Below are positions 44,605 through 52,008 of a stretch of 64,000 bases of DNA, in pieces (within the stretch, counting starts at the first letter, position 1; each line of letters starts with the position of its first letter). The translations under genes and the position numbers were made by a program. The DNA comes from Flavobacteriales bacterium. Lineage in GTDB: Bacteria > Bacteroidota > Bacteroidia > Flavobacteriales_G > Salibacteraceae. The DNA lies in assembly GCA_013204105.1 (NCBI GenBank), contig JABMOM010000009.1, positions 1 to 64,000 on the forward strand, read 5' to 3'. Below the pieces are notes generated by a model. The model searched no databases and was not told the origin of the DNA. It worked only from the letters and a program-made list of their open reading frames with translations.

Positions 44605-46713
44605 ATGAACCAAAACACCCGCGATACCCCCATAGAATTCCTCAAAGGCGTCGGTCCTCAGCGGGCTGAATTGCTGCGCTCAGAGCTGGGAGTCCGAACA
44701 GTAGGTGATCTTGTCCGGCACTACCCTTTTCGCCACATCGATCGGAGCAAGTTTTACCCCATCTCAGAGGTAGATCCCAATGCGGCCATGGTGCAAATCA
44801 AAGGCAAGTTCATCCGTTTGGACAGCATCGGCGCGAAACGTGCCACGCGCATGGTGGGGGCGTTTCAGGACGGACAAGGAAACATCATGGAAGTGGTCTG
44901 GTTCCGCAGCATCACGTGGATCAAGCAGACGATCAAGCCCGATGTGGAATATGTGTTATTTGGGAAGCCCAGTCTCTTCAATGGGAAGCTGCAAATGACC
45001 CACCCTGAGATCGAACCCGCTTCTGAATTTGACAAGCCTTTGAAAGGTGGGCTAGAGGGGGTTTATCCCACCACCGAAAAACTCAAAGCGCGCAAACTAG
45101 ACAGTCGCGCCATTCGAAAGCTGATGCAAGCGGCCTTACCCATGGTGATGTCCAGCGTGCAAGAAACGCTACCTGCGTACATTGTCAAGCGCCAAAGCCT
45201 ACTCTCCAACGCAGAAGCCTTGCAGGGCATTCACTTTCCAGAAAACACGGAACAATTGAAAAGCGCCGAGCGCACGTTGAAATTTGAGGAGCTCTTCTAT
45301 GTGCAGATGCGCCTGCTTCGGGTCCGTTCCTTGCGTGAGCAAAACATCAAGGGATTGGTCTTTGAGGCCGTGGGCGAACACTTCAACACCTTTTATAAGG
45401 AGCACCTTCCCTTTCCGCTGACCGGTGCCCAAAAAAGGGTCATCAAAGAAATTCGAAAAGACATCGGAAGCGGGCATCAAATGAATCGTCTGCTGCAAGG
45501 AGATGTGGGCAGCGGAAAGACGATTGTGGCATTGTTATGCGCATTGATTGCCATCGACAATGGGTATCAGGCGACCATCATGGCGCCTACGGAGATCCTG
45601 GCACAGCAGCATTACGAATCGCTCTTCGAGCTGTTGATCAACATGAACATCAACGTAGCCTTGCTCACAGGAAGTTCCAAAGCGGCCTACCGAAAGAAAT
45701 TGCATGCCAGTCTGGAGAGCGGCGAGATCAACCTACTGATCGGCACACACGCATTGCTGGAAGATAAAGTCAAGTTTCACAACCTCGGATTGGTCGTCAT
45801 TGATGAGCAGCATCGTTTCGGAGTGGCGCAGCGTTCCAAGCTTTGGAAAAAGAACACCCGCCCGCCCCATATCCTGGTCATGACCGCCACTCCTATCCCA
45901 CGCACGTTGGCGATGACGGTGTATGGTGACCTGGACGTCAGCGTAATCGATGAAATGCCTCCAGGACGAAAACCCATTAAAACGGTTCATCGTTTTGACA
46001 GTGCACGTCTTCAGGTCTTTGGCTTCATGAAGGAGGAGATCAAGAAAGGTCGACAGATCTATGTGGTCTATCCGCTTATCGAGGAATCCGAAAAAATGGA
46101 TTACAAGGACTTGATGGATGGTTATGAAAGCATTTGTCGAGCTTTTCCTCAGCCCGGTTACCAAGTGGCCATTGTCCATGGAAAGATGAAATCCGAAGAC
46201 AAGGAGTTTGAAATGAAGCGTTTCGCCGACGGGCAATGCCAGCTCATGGTGGCTACGACCGTTATCGAAGTCGGAGTGAACGTGCCAAACGCGTCGATCA
46301 TGGTCATCGAAAGCGCCGAGCGTTTTGGCCTTTCGCAATTGCACCAGTTACGGGGACGTGTGGGCCGCGGGGCCGAACAGAGCTTCTGTATTTTGATGAC
46401 AGGAAACAAGTTGAGCAACGAAGCCCGAACGCGGATGAGCACCATGGTAGAGACCAACGACGGGTTTCGCATCTCTGAGGTAGACCTCAAGTTGCGCGGT
46501 CCGGGGGATATCATGGGCACCCAACAAAGCGGAGCGCTCGATTTCCACATCGCGGACCTGATCAAAGACGGCGAGTTATTGGAGGTCGCTAGGAATGAAG
46601 CGGAGTACATCTATGACAATGACCCAAAGCTCGAGCATCCGACTTTGGATATCATCCGACAACATCTGATTTTGATCATGAAGCGCATGCCGAATTGGGC
46701 ACGGATTTCCTAG
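44605..46713 (+). CDS. recG: ATP-dependent DNA helicase RecG
   Basis: Monomeric helicase that regresses stalled forks and processes branched DNA. The N-terminal wedge/OB domain is followed by superfamily 2 motifs: GDVGSGKT (Walker A, about residue 300), MAPTEILAQQHY, DEQH (DEXH box), TATPIPRTLA, and in the second domain VATTVIEVGVNVPNAS and LHQLRGRVGRG. The C-terminal RecG motif KLRGPGDIMGTQQSG is present. The ATG at 44605 gives 702 residues, a normal length; a start at 44575 adds ten unconserved residues. Confidence 0.97.
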   Translation: MNQNTRDTPIEFLKGVGPQRAELLRSELGVRTVGDLVRHYPFRHIDRSKFYPISEVDPNAAMVQIKGKFIRLDSIGAKRATRMVGAFQDGQGNIMEVVWFRSITWIKQTIKPDVEYVLFGKPSLFNGKLQMTHPEIEPASEFDKPLKGGLEGVYPTTEKLKARKLDSRAIRKLMQAALPMVMSSVQETLPAYIVKRQSLLSNAEALQGIHFPENTEQLKSAERTLKFEELFYVQMRLLRVRSLREQNIKGLVFEAVGEHFNTFYKEHLPFPLTGAQKRVIKEIRKDIGSGHQMNRLLQGDVGSGKTIVALLCALIAIDNGYQATIMAPTEILAQQHYESLFELLINMNINVALLTGSSKAAYRKKLHASLESGEINLLIGTHALLEDKVKFHNLGLVVIDEQHRFGVAQRSKLWKKNTRPPHILVMTATPIPRTLAMTVYGDLDVSVIDEMPPGRKPIKTVHRFDSARLQVFGFMKEEIKKGRQIYVVYPLIEESEKMDYKDLMDGYESICRAFPQPGYQVAIVHGKMKSEDKEFEMKRFADGQCQLMVATTVIEVGVNVPNASIMVIESAERFGLSQLHQLRGRVGRGAEQSFCILMTGNKLSNEARTRMSTMVETNDGFRISEVDLKLRGPGDIMGTQQSGALDFHIADLIKDGELLEVARNEAEYIYDNDPKLEHPTLDIIRQHLILIMKRMPNWARIS

Positions 46714-46716
46714 GAT

Positions 46717-47523
46717 GTGTACCTTTCAGGTGTGAAGAAATTCTACGCGCTTCTGAATACCGTCATGATCCTGCTTGTGGTAATCGTGAATTACGTTGTC
46801 GGCGTAAGAGGCTTGAATGGAAATACCGTTGGGTCACTCAGCGACAAGTACGACACGCTCTTCACTCCTGCGGGTTATGCCTTCTCCATTTGGGGAGTAA
46901 TCTTTCTCCTTCTGTTGGTGCACGCTTACTATCAGATCAAGGTTGTCTTTTTCAAAAAACAACACGATGCATTTGTGCTGACACTTGGTCCTTGGTTAGT
47001 CTTCGCTAATGCAGCGAATATCGCATGGCTCTATGCCTGGTTGATGGAGTACACGGGTTTGAGCGTACTCTTCATGCTCATCCTATTGCTTTCACTTATC
47101 GTCGCGGTCGTGCGCCTGAATCTCCAGCGTTGGGACGCGCCGTTTACGCTCATCAGAAATGTTTGGTGGCCCATCACCATCTATTTTGGGTGGATTACCG
47201 TCGCTACAATAGCCAATGTTTCAGCCTATCTGGTAAAAATAGGATGGAATGAAAACGTAGATGAAGTACGTTGGACCGTCATCATGTTGATCGTGGCTAC
47301 TGGGGTCAACTTGGCCATCTTATACCTGCGTAGTATGCGAGAATATGCAGCCGTAGGCCTCTGGGCGATCTTGGCGATTGGAATAAGACATTGGGGTGAG
47401 ATTCCGACGATCCAATGGACGGCGATGGCTATGGTCATCATACTTGGCTTGGCAATCGGTGGACACTTGATATTTCATTGGGGTACACACCCAATACACA
47501 AGTGGCTACACAGAAATAAATAA
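46717..47523 (+). CDS. TspO/MBR-like membrane protein (tryptophan-rich sensory protein)
   Basis: A 268-residue protein with seven or eight membrane spans. FTPAGYAFSIWGVIFLLLL (about residues 49-67) matches the opening of TspO-type proteins found in Bacteroidota, which are longer than classic five-helix TspO (about 160). Several Trp residues lie at helix ends (NVWWPITIYFGW, AIGIRHWGEIPTIQW). Tetrapyrrole or cholesterol binding is known for TspO proper and is not shown here. GTG start three bases after the recG stop; another GTG at 46732 is possible. Confidence 0.8.
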   Translation: MYLSGVKKFYALLNTVMILLVVIVNYVVGVRGLNGNTVGSLSDKYDTLFTPAGYAFSIWGVIFLLLLVHAYYQIKVVFFKKQHDAFVLTLGPWLVFANAANIAWLYAWLMEYTGLSVLFMLILLLSLIVAVVRLNLQRWDAPFTLIRNVWWPITIYFGWITVATIANVSAYLVKIGWNENVDEVRWTVIMLIVATGVNLAILYLRSMREYAAVGLWAILAIGIRHWGEIPTIQWTAMAMVIILGLAIGGHLIFHWGTHPIHKWLHRNK

Positions 47524-47610
47524 TCTCCTTACAAAACATCCTCCTCCCTTTTCTCGCCTCAACCATTCACAACACTCTGATAACCACTCATCACAAAGCT
47601 TAGTACTTTG

Positions 47611-47654
47611 TATTGCATAGTAATGTCTTTAACCTATATATTTGTAATGCAATA
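47611..47654 (+). promoter_or_regulatory. Promoter with flanking dyad, copy 1
   Basis: TTG at 47613-47615, 21 bases, then TATATTTG (TAnnTTTG) at 47637-47644. An 8-bp inverted repeat, TATTGCAT at 47611-47618 and ATGCAATA at 47647-47654, places one half-site on the -33 element and the other just after the -7 box. Repeated exactly in copy 2. Confidence 0.75.
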
Positions 47655-47672
47655 AAAATGAAACGCACTTGT

Positions 47673-47695
47673 AACTTTTTAGAAACATGGGCGTC
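47673..47695 (+). promoter_or_regulatory. ECF-sigma-like promoter, copy 1
   Basis: GTAACTTTTT carrying AAC at 47673-47675, a 17-base gap, and CGTC ending at 47695 match the general ECF pattern (AAC ... CGTC). It lies 27 bases before the ATG of the small exported protein and is preserved, with identical spacing, in copy 2 although the spacer bases differ. Confidence 0.55.
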
Positions 47696-47721
47696 ATAAG
47701 ACCAAAGAAAACGTAGAAAGC

Positions 47722-48030
47722 ATGAAAAACTTAGCCATTATTCTAACACTCGTCTCCGGACTCTACCTGAATGGCAAAGCCAAAGCAGAAGGTGTCGGAA
47801 CAGACAGTACGAAGCCAGACTCCAACGGCATGATCTCATGTCCATTGACCCTTCTTGAAAACGTTTCACTTGAAGCTGGAGCAGCGGCAGAAGCGCTCCT
47901 TTCGAATCCGAGCTATTCGGCTCCGGAGAAACGACAAGAGGATGACACCAGTAAAGAATTCTTGATGAAGCTCACTTCTATGAATGCTGCAAAGGCAGCA
48001 GAGGATATTAGAGTTAATCTGGAAGATTAA
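47722..48030 (+). CDS. Small exported protein of unknown function, tandem copy 1
   Basis: A 102-residue protein with signal peptide (MKNLAIILTLVSGLYLNGKAKA, cleavage near AEG), no membrane anchor, and a helical, alanine-rich mature part (about 78 residues). It is about 75% identical to the protein at 48678-48986; the longest shared blocks are LLSNPSYSAPEK and FLMKLTSMNAAKAAE. It has one cysteine (ISC), which the second copy lacks. No family recognised. Two promoters upstream and a terminator downstream make it a single-gene unit. Confidence 0.8.
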   Translation: MKNLAIILTLVSGLYLNGKAKAEGVGTDSTKPDSNGMISCPLTLLENVSLEAGAAAEALLSNPSYSAPEKRQEDDTSKEFLMKLTSMNAAKAAEDIRVNLED

Positions 48031-48096
48031 GACTTCTCCTTTATTATAAGGACGCTCGCAGCGCAATTCACCTTCGCATAGGTTCTATATATAATG

Positions 48097-48124
48097 AGTC
48101 CCACATTTTGTGGGACTTTTTTTT
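48097..48124 (+). terminator. Intrinsic terminator, copy 1
   Basis: Perfect 9-bp stem AGTCCCACA/TGTGGGACT (48097-48105 and 48109-48117), three-base loop, then seven more T residues. Same hairpin as at 49055-49083. Confidence 0.92.
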
Positions 48125-48566
48125 GTCCCAAAGGAGGGGTCGCTAAGATGGATAAGGACTGTTTCATTGCACTGCACTGCTCTTTTCATTTAATGTATAT
48201 ACCAGGGTGAACAGGCACACATGCAATTCATACAATGCATCGAGAGCGTCGTTTGAGAAGAGCACGAGACGGATCATTCTTTACCTGCACGCGGATGGTG
48301 GATCAGCCTGCCCAAAAGCGAATAAGTATATCGGAATCGATATGTCCTAGAGATGAGATCTGAGTCCTACATTGGAGCTCATTGACCGTGATCGCAACCT
48401 GGAGCCAAGCAAGCAACTGGAACCTACTTTTTACTAGGGAATAATCTTCCTTTTCAATAGGGTGAGCCGAACATTTGAACTCATTCAAACACCTCCCCCC
48501 TCCCATTACCAGAATATCCCACTCATAACACACTGATAACCAGTCATCACAAAATATAGTACTTTG

Positions 48567-48610
48567 TATTGCATAGTATTGTCTTTAACCTATATATTTG
48601 TAATGCAATA
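48567..48610 (+). promoter_or_regulatory. Promoter with flanking dyad, copy 2
   Basis: TTG at 48569-48571, 21 bases, TATATTTG at 48593-48600, with TATTGCAT at 48567-48574 and ATGCAATA at 48603-48610. Geometry is identical to copy 1. Confidence 0.75.
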
Positions 48611-48628
48611 AAACTAAAGCGCACTTGT

Positions 48629-48651
48629 AACTTTTTAAAACCAAGGGCGTC
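48629..48651 (+). promoter_or_regulatory. ECF-sigma-like promoter, copy 2
   Basis: AAC at 48629-48631, 17 bases, GTC at 48649-48651 (in CGTC). The spacer differs from copy 1 at several bases, while the two boxes and the downstream ATAAGACCAAAG are unchanged. Confidence 0.55.
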
Positions 48652-48677
48652 ATAAGACCAAAGAAAACGTAGAAATT

Positions 48678-48986
48678 ATGAAAACCTTAGCCATTATTCT
48701 GACACTCGTTTCTGGACTCTACTTCAATGGCCAAGCCAACGCAGAAGGAGTCAAAACAGACACCACCCATCCTGACTCTAGCGGCATGACCGCGGGTCAA
48801 CTTAACATTCTCGAGAACGTTTCAATAGAAGCGGGGGAAGCAGCAGACGCGCTCCTATCCAATCCAAGCTATTCGGCTCCGGAGAAACTACAAGAGGAAA
48901 AGACCAGCACAGAATTCTTGATGAAGCTCACCTCCATGAACGCCGCAAAGGCAGCCGAGGAAATCCGGGTGGACATTGAAGAATAA
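48678..48986 (+). CDS. Small exported protein of unknown function, tandem copy 2
   Basis: A 102-residue paralogue of the protein at 47722-48030, same length and no gaps. Signal peptide MKTLAIILTLVSGLYFNGQANA; mature part rich in Ala, Glu and Ser. The conserved core (NVSIEAGEAADALLSNPSYS and KLTSMNAAKAAEEIRV) suggests a helical protein under purifying selection, with most changes in the region after the signal peptide. Own promoters and terminator. Confidence 0.8.
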   Translation: MKTLAIILTLVSGLYFNGQANAEGVKTDTTHPDSSGMTAGQLNILENVSIEAGEAADALLSNPSYSAPEKLQEEKTSTEFLMKLTSMNAAKAAEEIRVDIEE

Positions 48987-49054
48987 ACTTCCTACGCCAT
49001 TGAAAGGCAAAGGTTCTAGATACAATTCACCTTAGCTAAGGTTCTATATATATG

Positions 49055-49083
49055 AGTCCCACATTTTGTGGGACTTTTTTTTT
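49055..49083 (+). terminator. Intrinsic terminator, copy 2
   Basis: AGTCCCACA (49055-49063), loop TTT, TGTGGGACT (49067-49075), followed by eight T residues. Confidence 0.92.
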
Positions 49084-49105
49084 AGCAGCTTGTACATTCG
49101 CGGAT

Positions 49106-49594
49106 ATGAAAAAGGCATTACTCATAGGACTGATTTTACTCCCCTTCATCGCGTGCGCCCAGGTGGATGAACACGAGCATGAAATACACGACGAGCACGA
49201 ACACAATCACCACTATCATGTGGGAATTGCAATGGGACCTGTGTACGTGATAGGAGAGAACGAATTCGCTCCTGGGTTACACCTGCACATGGTTCGCTTG
49301 ATCGATCTATCCAAGGGAGAGCTGGGTTTGGGTGTAGGCCTAGAAGGCATATTTGATGAGCATCGTCATTATGCCGCATCCTTTAATATATCCTATTTGC
49401 CCATCCATAACCTGACGTTTACGGTTGCGCCCGGTGTTCAATACGGTGAAAACAACTACGCATTCACTACTCATTTCGAATGCTCGTATGAGTTCATCTT
49501 CGATCGTATCCACATCGGCCCCGTGATAGAATACGCATGGGCCACCACAGACGCCCACTTCATGGCGGGTGTTCATATTGGATTCGGCTTCTAA
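49106..49594 (+). CDS. Histidine-rich exported beta-strand protein
   Basis: A 162-residue protein. The signal peptide MKKALLIGLILLPFIACAQ may be cut after ACA or, less likely, lipidated at the Cys. The mature N-terminus VDEHEHEIHDEHEHNHHYH is a dense His/Glu/Asp cluster that should bind divalent metals. The rest alternates in beta-strand fashion (GELGLGVGLEGIFDEHRHYAAS, LTFTVAPGVQYG) and ends HIGFGF, the aromatic end of an outer-membrane beta-barrel. A metal-linked outer-membrane protein is inferred; no family recognised. The frame is open to 49052 but that part lies in the terminator. Confidence 0.75.
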   Translation: MKKALLIGLILLPFIACAQVDEHEHEIHDEHEHNHHYHVGIAMGPVYVIGENEFAPGLHLHMVRLIDLSKGELGLGVGLEGIFDEHRHYAASFNISYLPIHNLTFTVAPGVQYGENNYAFTTHFECSYEFIFDRIHIGPVIEYAWATTDAHFMAGVHIGFGF

Positions 49595-49601
49595 TCATTG
49601 C

Positions 49602-49642
49602 ATAAAAAAAGTCCCGTTGACCGAATGAACGGAACGGGACTT
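49602..49642 (-). terminator. Terminator of the PadR-GldL/M-like operon
   Basis: AAGTCCCGTT (49609-49618) pairs with AACGGGACTT (49633-49642) across 14 bases; on the minus strand the stem is followed by seven T residues (49604-49610). A second hairpin, AACAAGGC/GCCTTGTT with loop TGC, is at 49647-49665. Confidence 0.8.
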
Positions 49643-49669
49643 CAGGAACAAGGCTGCGCCTTGTTTGCC

Positions 49670-50935
49670 TCAGCTTCCGCTTGGCGGGCCAGAAGCCGTG
49701 GGCTGACTTAAGAGGTAAAGCAATACTTGGGTCTCTGCATTGCGAATGTCTAATTGCATCTTTGAGAGCTGAGAAATCACCGAACTCAACGGAATGTGGT
49801 AAAAATGGTAAGTAACCCAATCCATTTCATTCCCTCTGAATTCATACATCATGTTGAAATCAAAAGGTAAAATAGCCTCCATCTCATCTCTGATCACTGG
49901 GTCATAAGCTTGAAGCATTTCTCCTTGAAATTCCTCGAGCACGCCTAACAATGCATTCGCACTCCGTTCTTCTTGGTCTCCGAATAGGATGTGCGTGGGT
50001 ATGTCGTAGTTATCTTGCTTCGTCAAGGAATAGGTTTCGACTGCTCTGGCTTCGTCCAGAGAGATACCTTCTGTTTCAGCAATAAGGTGTAGTCTAAGAC
50101 CCTCAACCCTATTGATAGCCGTGCTAACGGCACTTTTAACTGCTTCACTTTCTGGTGATTTTTGAAGTTTTGCATAAAGCGCTGCATTGTTCGCAGCTCG
50201 AGTAGCGGAAGCATCCAATTCAGCGCCAACTAAGGAAAGTCCTCTGTTAAAATTTTCACTTCTATTGAAGCTCATCATTCCAAACACTAGGATCAGACAG
50301 GTCATTGCTACCAGTCCGCTTGAAAGCGTAATTGATTTGTTTGCAGAAGTCTTGTACTTTTTAAAGAAGTAAACGGGGACATAGGCTACGGCAAGGGCAG
50401 AGATTCCACCGAGAAGCATGACTGCCGCGCCAGGCCAATGCATAATCTTAAAAAGCACCCCAACGGTGGTAAGGGTCAGTCCGACAAAGCCAGAGATGTG
50501 CAACAAGTACTCATCGCTTGGTGATTCTTTCAGCTTATGCCAAAGCAACAACGGTAGATAGATGAGCGCCAGCACGCCGGCGCCAAGCACGAGCATCACC
50601 GCTGCACCGGGTAAATGAAGAAGTTTAAAAATCGTCCCCGCCAAGAGAAGAAAAGTAGAAGTCAGCCCGAAAGAAAATGCTGTTTTTTTCATGGTTACAT
50701 TCATTTCGGTTAATAATTCAAAGGTTTGTTGTTGGACCTGCTTTAAGCCCCCAGGTCCGAAGAGCTTGATTGTTTTGGCGAAGGCCTCTTCAAAAGAGCT
50801 GCCTCCGTCTATTAAATTTTCTATCGAGGTACACACGTGATCCAAGAGGTCGTCGTGCAAATCGTCAGATGCGACTCCGTGTTGCCTTATATAGGCGCTG
50901 ACGAGTTCGATCTGGGGTTCGTTCAATTCAGCCAT
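49670..50935 (-). CDS. PadR-linked membrane protein with GldL-like and GldM-like parts
   Basis: A 421-residue protein. Residues 1-75 form an acidic helical prefix (DDLHDDLLDHVCTSIENLIDGGSSFEEAFAKTIKLFG) of the kind that accompanies PadR regulators. Four membrane spans follow, with GTIFKLLHLPGAAVM and GVLFKIMHWPGAAVML, the GldL-type motif twice, then a fifth span and a coiled coil. The C-terminal domain has QDNYDIPTHILFG, WVTYHFYHIPLSSVISQLSKMQLDIRNAE and matches the protein at 30473-31507. In this copy the last segment resembles the end of the GldM N-terminal periplasmic domain. It overlaps padR by eight bases, so PadR controls it. A sensor or motor-like function is inference. Confidence 0.75.
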   Translation of the reverse strand: MAELNEPQIELVSAYIRQHGVASDDLHDDLLDHVCTSIENLIDGGSSFEEAFAKTIKLFGPGGLKQVQQQTFELLTEMNVTMKKTAFSFGLTSTFLLLAGTIFKLLHLPGAAVMLVLGAGVLALIYLPLLLWHKLKESPSDEYLLHISGFVGLTLTTVGVLFKIMHWPGAAVMLLGGISALAVAYVPVYFFKKYKTSANKSITLSSGLVAMTCLILVFGMMSFNRSENFNRGLSLVGAELDASATRAANNAALYAKLQKSPESEAVKSAVSTAINRVEGLRLHLIAETEGISLDEARAVETYSLTKQDNYDIPTHILFGDQEERSANALLGVLEEFQGEMLQAYDPVIRDEMEAILPFDFNMMYEFRGNEMDWVTYHFYHIPLSSVISQLSKMQLDIRNAETQVLLYLLSQPTASGPPSGS

Positions 50936-51278
50936 GGTAACTTGGATTTAGTGTGAATTTGTCTAGTAATCGGTTCATCGTGCTCGAGAACTCCCGAAAC
51001 TCTTGCACCAAATTGCCCGACGTCTCCGACCCGTTCTTGGTCAGCCTATAGTACTTGCGCACGCGCTTGCCGATGTTCACCTTCTCGGTGGTGAGTAAAC
51101 CATCCGCCTCTAAGCGGTGCAAGAGTGGATACAATGCTCCTTCGGTCAACTGGATTTTTCCATCCGTCGCCTCCTTCACGTGTTGTGTGATCTCGTAACC
51201 GTACATCCTCTCCTCTTTTGAGAGAAGGTTCAGCACGATCGTTTTGAGCGTTCCTTTGATGAGTTCATTCGAATACAT
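50928..51278 (-). CDS. PadR-family transcriptional regulator
   Basis: A 116-residue winged-helix repressor: LIKGTLKTIVLNLLSKEERMYGYEITQHVKEATDGKIQLTEGALYPLLHRLEADGLL (quoted by its extent, residues about 5-62) is the PadR core, followed by RVRKYYRLTKNG and a C-terminal dimer helix. The ATG at 51278 is chosen because the -7 box at 51283-51290 excludes the ATGs at 51293 and 51311. It probably represses itself and the downstream membrane protein through the dyad at 51273-51308. The ligand is unknown. Confidence 0.93.
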   Translation of the reverse strand: MYSNELIKGTLKTIVLNLLSKEERMYGYEITQHVKEATDGKIQLTEGALYPLLHRLEADGLLTTEKVNIGKRVRKYYRLTKNGSETSGNLVQEFREFSSTMNRLLDKFTLNPSYHG

Positions 51279-51308
51279 AAGGCAAATATACATCGGATCC
51301 TTATGTAT
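51273..51308 (-). promoter_or_regulatory. padR promoter within a dyad operator
   Basis: A perfect 9-bp inverted repeat, ATACATAAG (51273-51281) and CTTATGTAT (51300-51308), encloses the minus-strand -7 box TATATTTG (51290-51283). An additional half-site ATACAT is at 51288-51293. The right arm includes the padR ATG. The -7 box ends four bases before the ATG, so the mRNA would be leaderless or nearly so. Confidence 0.65.
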
Positions 51309-51418
51309 CAAAGAAATATTACCTAAGAATGTTAGGTATGCAAACTAACCACTTGATTATCAATGATAAAAAATTACATCCCATTCATGGCCGCCCCATC
51401 ACAGATACGTTGAACGCG

Positions 51419-51426
51419 TATATTTG
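51419..51426 (+). promoter_or_regulatory. -7 box TATATTTG upstream of the CHU_C lipoprotein gene
   Basis: Matches TAnnTTTG 21 bases before the ATG at 51448. It overlaps a possible upstream start at 51424, which it rules out. No clear -33 element. Confidence 0.5.
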
Positions 51427-51447
51427 AGCCTCTTATTTAAACGCCTG

Positions 51448-52008
51448 ATGAAAAGATCCATCCAACGCATGCTCATCCTAAGCCTCGTCACGGCTATGGC
51501 ATTCACGACCGCTTGTACCAAGTACAACATCAACAACCGTTGCTGCGAAAACGATGTAGATACGATCAACACCAAGTTCGTACTGCCTGACTCTTTTTCC
51601 TTTTGGGTACCCCAGGCATTTACACCCAATGGCGATGGATTGAATGACATCTTCCTTCCCCTAGGCCGGAAGTACACCGTTGAGCACTTCGAGATTACCA
51701 AGGCCAACAAGATTCTCTATCGCTCAGATAAGCACCTCGAAGCTTTTTGGGATGGCGTAGACACAAGGGACGGCACCGAAGCCAAAGACGGTCGGTATAA
51801 GTATTACATGAAACTGAGGTTATCCAACCGTGACCTGCTTGAAGTGGAAGGGGATGTGTGCATCTTCCGATTCGGAGCCGCCGGCGATAACCTGAATGAA
51901 GATGAACGTTCCAAGGTCTGTGATTGCGTCATGGGTGACATGCTCGACGTGCGAGATGGGATCGTCTCCGAAACGCCCGAGTGCCCCGAAAACGGTTACA
52001 CCGATTGA
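51448..52008 (+). CDS. Lipoprotein with a free-standing gliding-associated (CHU_C) domain
   Basis: A 186-residue protein. The N-terminal MLILSLVTAMAFTTAC gives a probable lipobox with Cys near residue 23. The body is almost entirely a CHU_C-type domain: VPQAFTPNGDGLNDIFLPLG (about residues 51-70), then FEITKANKILYRSDKHLEAFWDGVDTRDG and GRYKYYMKLRLSNRD. The domain normally sits at the end of large T9SS type B cargo; here it follows the lipid anchor directly, and a Cys/Asp-rich tail (SKVCDCVMGD, SETPECPENG) is added. Function unknown. Confidence 0.8.
   Translation: MKRSIQRMLILSLVTAMAFTTACTKYNINNRCCENDVDTINTKFVLPDSFSFWVPQAFTPNGDGLNDIFLPLGRKYTVEHFEITKANKILYRSDKHLEAFWDGVDTRDGTEAKDGRYKYYMKLRLSNRDLLEVEGDVCIFRFGAAGDNLNEDERSKVCDCVMGDMLDVRDGIVSETPECPENGYTD

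Larger units (their letters stand above)
48031..48677. other. 647-base intergenic region between the two tandem units
   Basis: Contains the terminator of copy 1, then about 400 bases (48130-48525) with no recognised gene or motif and no counterpart after copy 2, then the duplicated promoter region of copy 2 starting near 48526. Confidence 0.6.

Noticed and set aside
48303-48533. 76-residue minus-strand frame between the tandem small-protein genes
   Set aside because: No signal, promoter or family features, and the region has no counterpart after the second copy.
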